A stretch of DNA of 64,000 nucleotides from Nonomuraea helvata (GTDB lineage Bacteria; Actinomycetota; Actinomycetes; Streptosporangiales; Streptosporangiaceae), in assembly GCF_039535785.1 (NCBI RefSeq), contig NZ_BAAAXV010000009.1:992001-1056000 (forward strand), in the 5' to 3' direction. A model generated the notes under the pieces. It worked only from the letters and a program-made list of their open reading frames with translations, made no database searches and was not told where the DNA came from. Within the stretch, counting starts at the first letter, position 1. Every line of letters begins with the position of its first letter. Position numbers and translations under genes: made by a program. This document shows positions 60,247 to 64,000 of this stretch, in pieces.

Positions 60247-60500
60247 TTATGGGGTCAGGCCGCAGGAACATGGCGGGTCGGCCCAGTGCAGGGCGATGTA
60301 CGGCTCGGCCTGGCCGCAGTAGCGCACCCGTTCGCGCGTGATGCGGTAACGGGCGCACGTCTCGGCCTCACTCGGTGAGCGACGCGGTACAGGGACGGTC
60401 AGGATGCCGATGTCCTGGTCGATGTGGGTGAGCAGGCCGTGGCAGGGCCCGCCGAGACAGATGGCGTTGCAGTCGTGGCGGCCGTCCGGCGGGATCTCGT

Positions 60501-60504
<4 letters not shown>
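60247..60504 (-). CDS. Small Cys-rich protein coupled to modC
   Basis: 85 residues. The start ATG overlaps the modC stop (ATGA), so it is co-translated. It has seven cysteines, including HDCNAICLGGPCHG at the N-terminus and PPCSCGLTP at the end, which suggests a metal or cluster site. No family recognised. Its place at the end of the molybdate operon hints at a role with molybdate or molybdoenzymes. Confidence 0.75.
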
Positions 60505-61528
<1,024 letters not shown>

Positions 61529-61532
<4 letters not shown>

Positions 61533-62392
61533 GGCGCACTCACCCACCGATCACGCAGGCTGGCCAGGATGACCACCGAGACGGCCAACAGGACCAGGCT
61601 GAGCACGATGGCCGCCTCCGGCTCGGTCTCCAGCGCCAGGTAGACCGCCAGCGGCATGGTGCGGGTGGTGCCCGGGAAGTTGCCCGCGAACGTAATGGTG
61701 GCCCCGAACTCGCCCAGCGCCCGCGCCCAGCACAACACCGCCCCGGCGACCACACCCGGCATGACCATCGGCAGCGTCACCCGCCGGAACACAGTCCAGC
61801 GCGAGGCGCCGAGCGTCGCGGCAGCCTCCTCGAAGCGCTGGTCGGCGCCACGCAGCGCACCCTCCACGCTGATCACCAGGAACGGCATCGCCACGAACGC
61901 CTCGGCGACGATCACGCCCGCAGTGGTGAACGGCAGCGTGATGCCAAAAGAAGCCTCCAACCATTGCCCGACGAGGCCGCGCCGCCCGAGCACGAGCAGC
62001 AAGGCGACGCCACCGACCACCGGTGGCAGCACCAGCGGCACGGTGACCAGGGCCCGTACCAGGCGCCGGCCGGGGAAGTCGACCCGGGCCAGCAGCCACG
62101 CCAGCGGCACGCCGAGCAGCAGGCACATGGCGGTGGCGATGGTGGCCGTCACCAGCGACAGCCGCAGCGCCTCCAGCACGTGCGGTTCGGCCAGCCGCTC
62201 CAGCAGCGTGGACCACGGCGCCCGGACCACCAGCCCCGCCAACGGCAGCACCAGGAACGCCAGCCCCAGCACCGCGGGGACGACCAGCATCCACGGCAGC
62301 CGCCCGGAGATCTCGCGGCCCGCGACCGGGCGCTCGGTGGGCCCGCCACGCGGACCCGCCGAGTCGAGATGTTCCGGTGCAGAAGAGCTCAT
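61529..62392 (-). CDS. modB: Molybdate ABC transporter permease
   Basis: 287 residues, about six membrane helices after a polar N-terminus. The EAA-type loop is ALRGADQRFEEAAATLGASRW, and ARALGEFGATITFAGN is the ModB signature. It is 6 bases after the modA stop and overlaps modC. It forms the membrane channel for the modA-bound oxyanion. Confidence 0.94.
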
Positions 62393-62398
62393 CCGGGA

Positions 62399-63205
62399 TC
62401 AGGGAGCCTCGAAGCCGGCCTTGGCCAGCACGTCCTTGCCCTGCTGCGACAGCACCAGATCGACGAACTGCTTGCCCAGGTCACCCGCGGGCGCCTTGGC
62501 CAGCGTGGCGATCGGGTAGTCGTTGATCGCCTTGTCCGCCTCGGGGAACTCGATGCCCTGCACCTTGCCCACCGAGGCGATCACGTCGGTCCTGTAGACC
62601 AGTGCCGCGTCCACCTCGCCCAACTCCACCTTGGTCAGCGTGGCCTTGACGTCCTGCTCCAGCGTCACCGGCGTGACCTTGAGCCCCGCCGCGTCCAGCG
62701 CCTTGACCGCGGCCGCGCCGCACGGCACCTGCTCGGCGCAGAGCGCGACCTTCACCTTGGAGTCGGCCAGGTCCTTCAACTCGTCCACCTTGGCCGGGTT
62801 GTCCTTCGGCACGGCGATCTGGAGCTTGTTGCGCACGAACGTCGTCGGCGCACTTGCCAGCGACGCGTCCGTGACCGTCTTCATCGTGGCCGGGCTCGCC
62901 GCGGCGAACACGTCGGCCGGTGCCCCCTGGGTGATCTGCTGGGCCAGAGTGGCGCTGGAGCCGAAGTTGAACTTCACCGTCGTACCTGGATGAGCGCCCT
63001 CGAACGTCTTGCCGAGCTCGGTGAACGTACCGGTCAACGAGGCCGCCGCGAACACCGTCACCTCTTTGGCCCCACCCCCGGCGGACGCCGAGGACGAAGC
63101 GGAGGTCGTGGACGTGGCCGGATCACCGGAGCCGCAACCGGACAGCCCCGCCAGCGCGAGCGCGACAGGAAGGGCGATCGCCCATCGGGAAAGACGCCTG
63201 AACAC
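62399..63205 (-). CDS. modA: Molybdate ABC transporter substrate-binding lipoprotein
   Basis: 268 residues from GTG 63205, with GAGGAG ten bases upstream. A lipobox ALAGLSGCGSG gives a lipid-modified cysteine. The ModA core is VTVFAAASLTGTFTELG, FNFGSSATLAQQITQGAPAD and VEVDAALVYRTDV-like LGEVDAALVYRTDV. It captures molybdate outside the membrane. First transport gene after the HTH-Mop regulator, 13 bases downstream of its stop. Confidence 0.95.
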   Translation of the reverse strand: MFRRLSRWAIALPVALALAGLSGCGSGDPATSTTSASSSASAGGGAKEVTVFAAASLTGTFTELGKTFEGAHPGTTVKFNFGSSATLAQQITQGAPADVFAAASPATMKTVTDASLASAPTTFVRNKLQIAVPKDNPAKVDELKDLADSKVKVALCAEQVPCGAAAVKALDAAGLKVTPVTLEQDVKATLTKVELGEVDAALVYRTDVIASVGKVQGIEFPEADKAINDYPIATLAKAPAGDLGKQFVDLVLSQQGKDVLAKAGFEAP

Positions 63206-63218
63206 CAAGGGGGGCTCC

Positions 63219-63644
63219 TCACAAGTGACTGGCCACACGCTCGTGGCCGGGAATCTCCACGACGACGTTGGTGGACTTGATCACGGCGACCGCCACCACC
63301 CCCACCTCCAGGCCCAGCTCATCTGCGGCCTGGCGGCTCATCAGCGACACCACCCGGAACGGCCCCGCGGCGATCTCCACCTGCGCCATCACCGCATCGC
63401 GGATCACCTCGGTCACGATCCCGCGAAAGCGGTTACGCGCTGAAGAACGGCCGCTGCCGTCGCTCTCCTCGATCTGCGATCGAGCGAAAGCGGCCAGGTC
63501 GGCGCCGTTGACCCGCCGGTGACCGTGCTCGTCCCGTTCGGCCCCGAGCCGGCCCGCGTCCACCCACCGGCGAACGGTGTCCGAGCTGACCCCGAGCAGC
63601 GCGGCGGCCTCACTGATCCGAAACGTCGTCACAAGCCTCACCAT
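63219..63644 (-). CDS. HTH-Mop molybdate-binding regulator
   Basis: 141 residues. A MerR/excisionase-type HTH (FRISEAAALLGVSSDTVRRW VDAGRL) is followed by a Mop domain (RNRFRGIVTEVIRDAVMAQV, then GPFRVVSLMSRQAADELGLE and AVIKSTNVVVEI). The Mop part binds molybdate. As the first gene of the mod operon it probably represses or senses it. GAAAGG lies just before the ATG at 63644. Confidence 0.9.
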   Translation of the reverse strand: MVRLVTTFRISEAAALLGVSSDTVRRWVDAGRLGAERDEHGHRRVNGADLAAFARSQIEESDGSGRSSARNRFRGIVTEVIRDAVMAQVEIAAGPFRVVSLMSRQAADELGLEVGVVAVAVIKSTNVVVEIPGHERVASHL

Positions 63645-63741
63645 ACCTTTCGCACATTCCAGTCTGAATACCCGTCTTCGACCGCAGCAGCGGCACGATC
63701 TACCGTGCTGCCATGGCATCCACGAGATCGGAGAACCTTCC

Positions 63742-64000
63742 GTGAGTCTCCGTCTCCCTCGCCGCTGGGCCGTCACATCCGCACTCGCCATCGCCCTGCT
63801 GGCCACGCTCGCGCCCGCCACCACGGCCACGGCCGCCGCCGGACCGTCCTCCGCCCAGCAGACCACCGTCGGCACGGTCAAGGTACGCGGCCAGGTGATC
63901 CGTCCGCGCTCGTTCAGCATGGCCCGGCCGCGCAGCCTGCCGCAGCACACTGTGCGCGTGCGCTACCGGACCTCCCACAGCGCGGAGAAACACACCTTCA
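63742..64000 (+). CDS. Secreted protein, 5' part (runs off the window)
   Basis: GTG start with GGAG eight bases upstream. Signal peptide RRWAVTSALAIALLATLAPA then TTATAAA. The mature start VGTVKVRGQVIRPRSFSMAR is beta-rich. The window ends before any diagnostic motif, so no function is assigned. Divergent from the mod operon regulator. Confidence 0.65.
   Translation, partial: MSLRLPRRWAVTSALAIALLATLAPATTATAAAGPSSAQQTTVGTVKVRGQVIRPRSFSMARPRSLPQHTVRVRYRTSHSAEKHTF

Overview
The window is high-GC DNA with dense, often overlapping genes, frequent GTG/TTG starts and typical actinomycete content: a large LAL-type LuxR regulator, an AfsR-type SARP, a mycothiol-type DinB/maleylpyruvate-isomerase protein, a MaoC dehydratase pair next to rpmG and tRNA genes, and GH25 and NlpC/P60 wall enzymes. 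I infer a filamentous actinomycete, plausibly of the Streptosporangiales. The genus is not decidable from this sequence alone.

Layout. 0.1-5.8 kb: aldehyde dehydrogenase and deoC (minus), a 48-residue protein and a LAL regulator (plus). 5.8-12.8 kb, nearly all minus: a GDT1/TMEM165-type manganese transporter behind a yybP-ykoY-like riboswitch, murB, a glycosyltransferase-like gene, two MaoC dehydratases, rpmG, tRNA-Met, tRNA-Thr, and two secreted wall hydrolases. 13.1-16.05 kb (plus): a two-gene ABC exporter, a Nudix hydrolase and an inositol-monophosphatase-like protein.

16.05-22.8 kb (minus) is the most interesting block. It is a co-directional set reading S26 signal peptidase, AfsR-type regulator, 64-residue six-cysteine peptide, membrane-anchored thioredoxin-like protein, ABC exporter and MauE-like redox membrane protein. 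It looks like a self-contained system for making, oxidatively folding, cleaving and exporting a disulfide-rich peptide, and I do not recognise it as a described class.

22.8-30 kb: a WYL regulator divergent from a UvrA-like resistance ATPase with an inverted repeat between them, an unknown 406-residue protein, a TetR-cupin pair, and a riboflavin synthase/DHBP synthase fusion (ribE-ribB) behind an FMN-riboswitch-like leader. The fusion needs a one-base shift to be read through. 30-33.5 kb: a truncated methyltransferase start abuts a TerY-P triad (vWA protein, PP2C phosphatase, kinase). 33.6-42.3 kb: membrane protein, methyltransferase, hydrolases, GNAT, LysR remnant, MFS exporter and small unknowns. 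42.5-45.1 kb: a proline iminopeptidase gene split by an IS200/IS605 element (tnpA, tnpB) that has also lost its nucleophile region.

45-60 kb is accessory: MFS and MATE exporters, XRE/TPR and TetR regulators with clear palindromic operators, two phosphotransferases, a secreted BspA-type LRR protein with an AbfB-like C-terminus, a secreted alpha/beta hydrolase and decayed fragments. 60.2-63.6 kb (minus): a molybdate uptake operon (HTH-Mop regulator, modA, modB, modC, small Cys-rich protein). The window ends inside a secreted protein gene on the plus strand.
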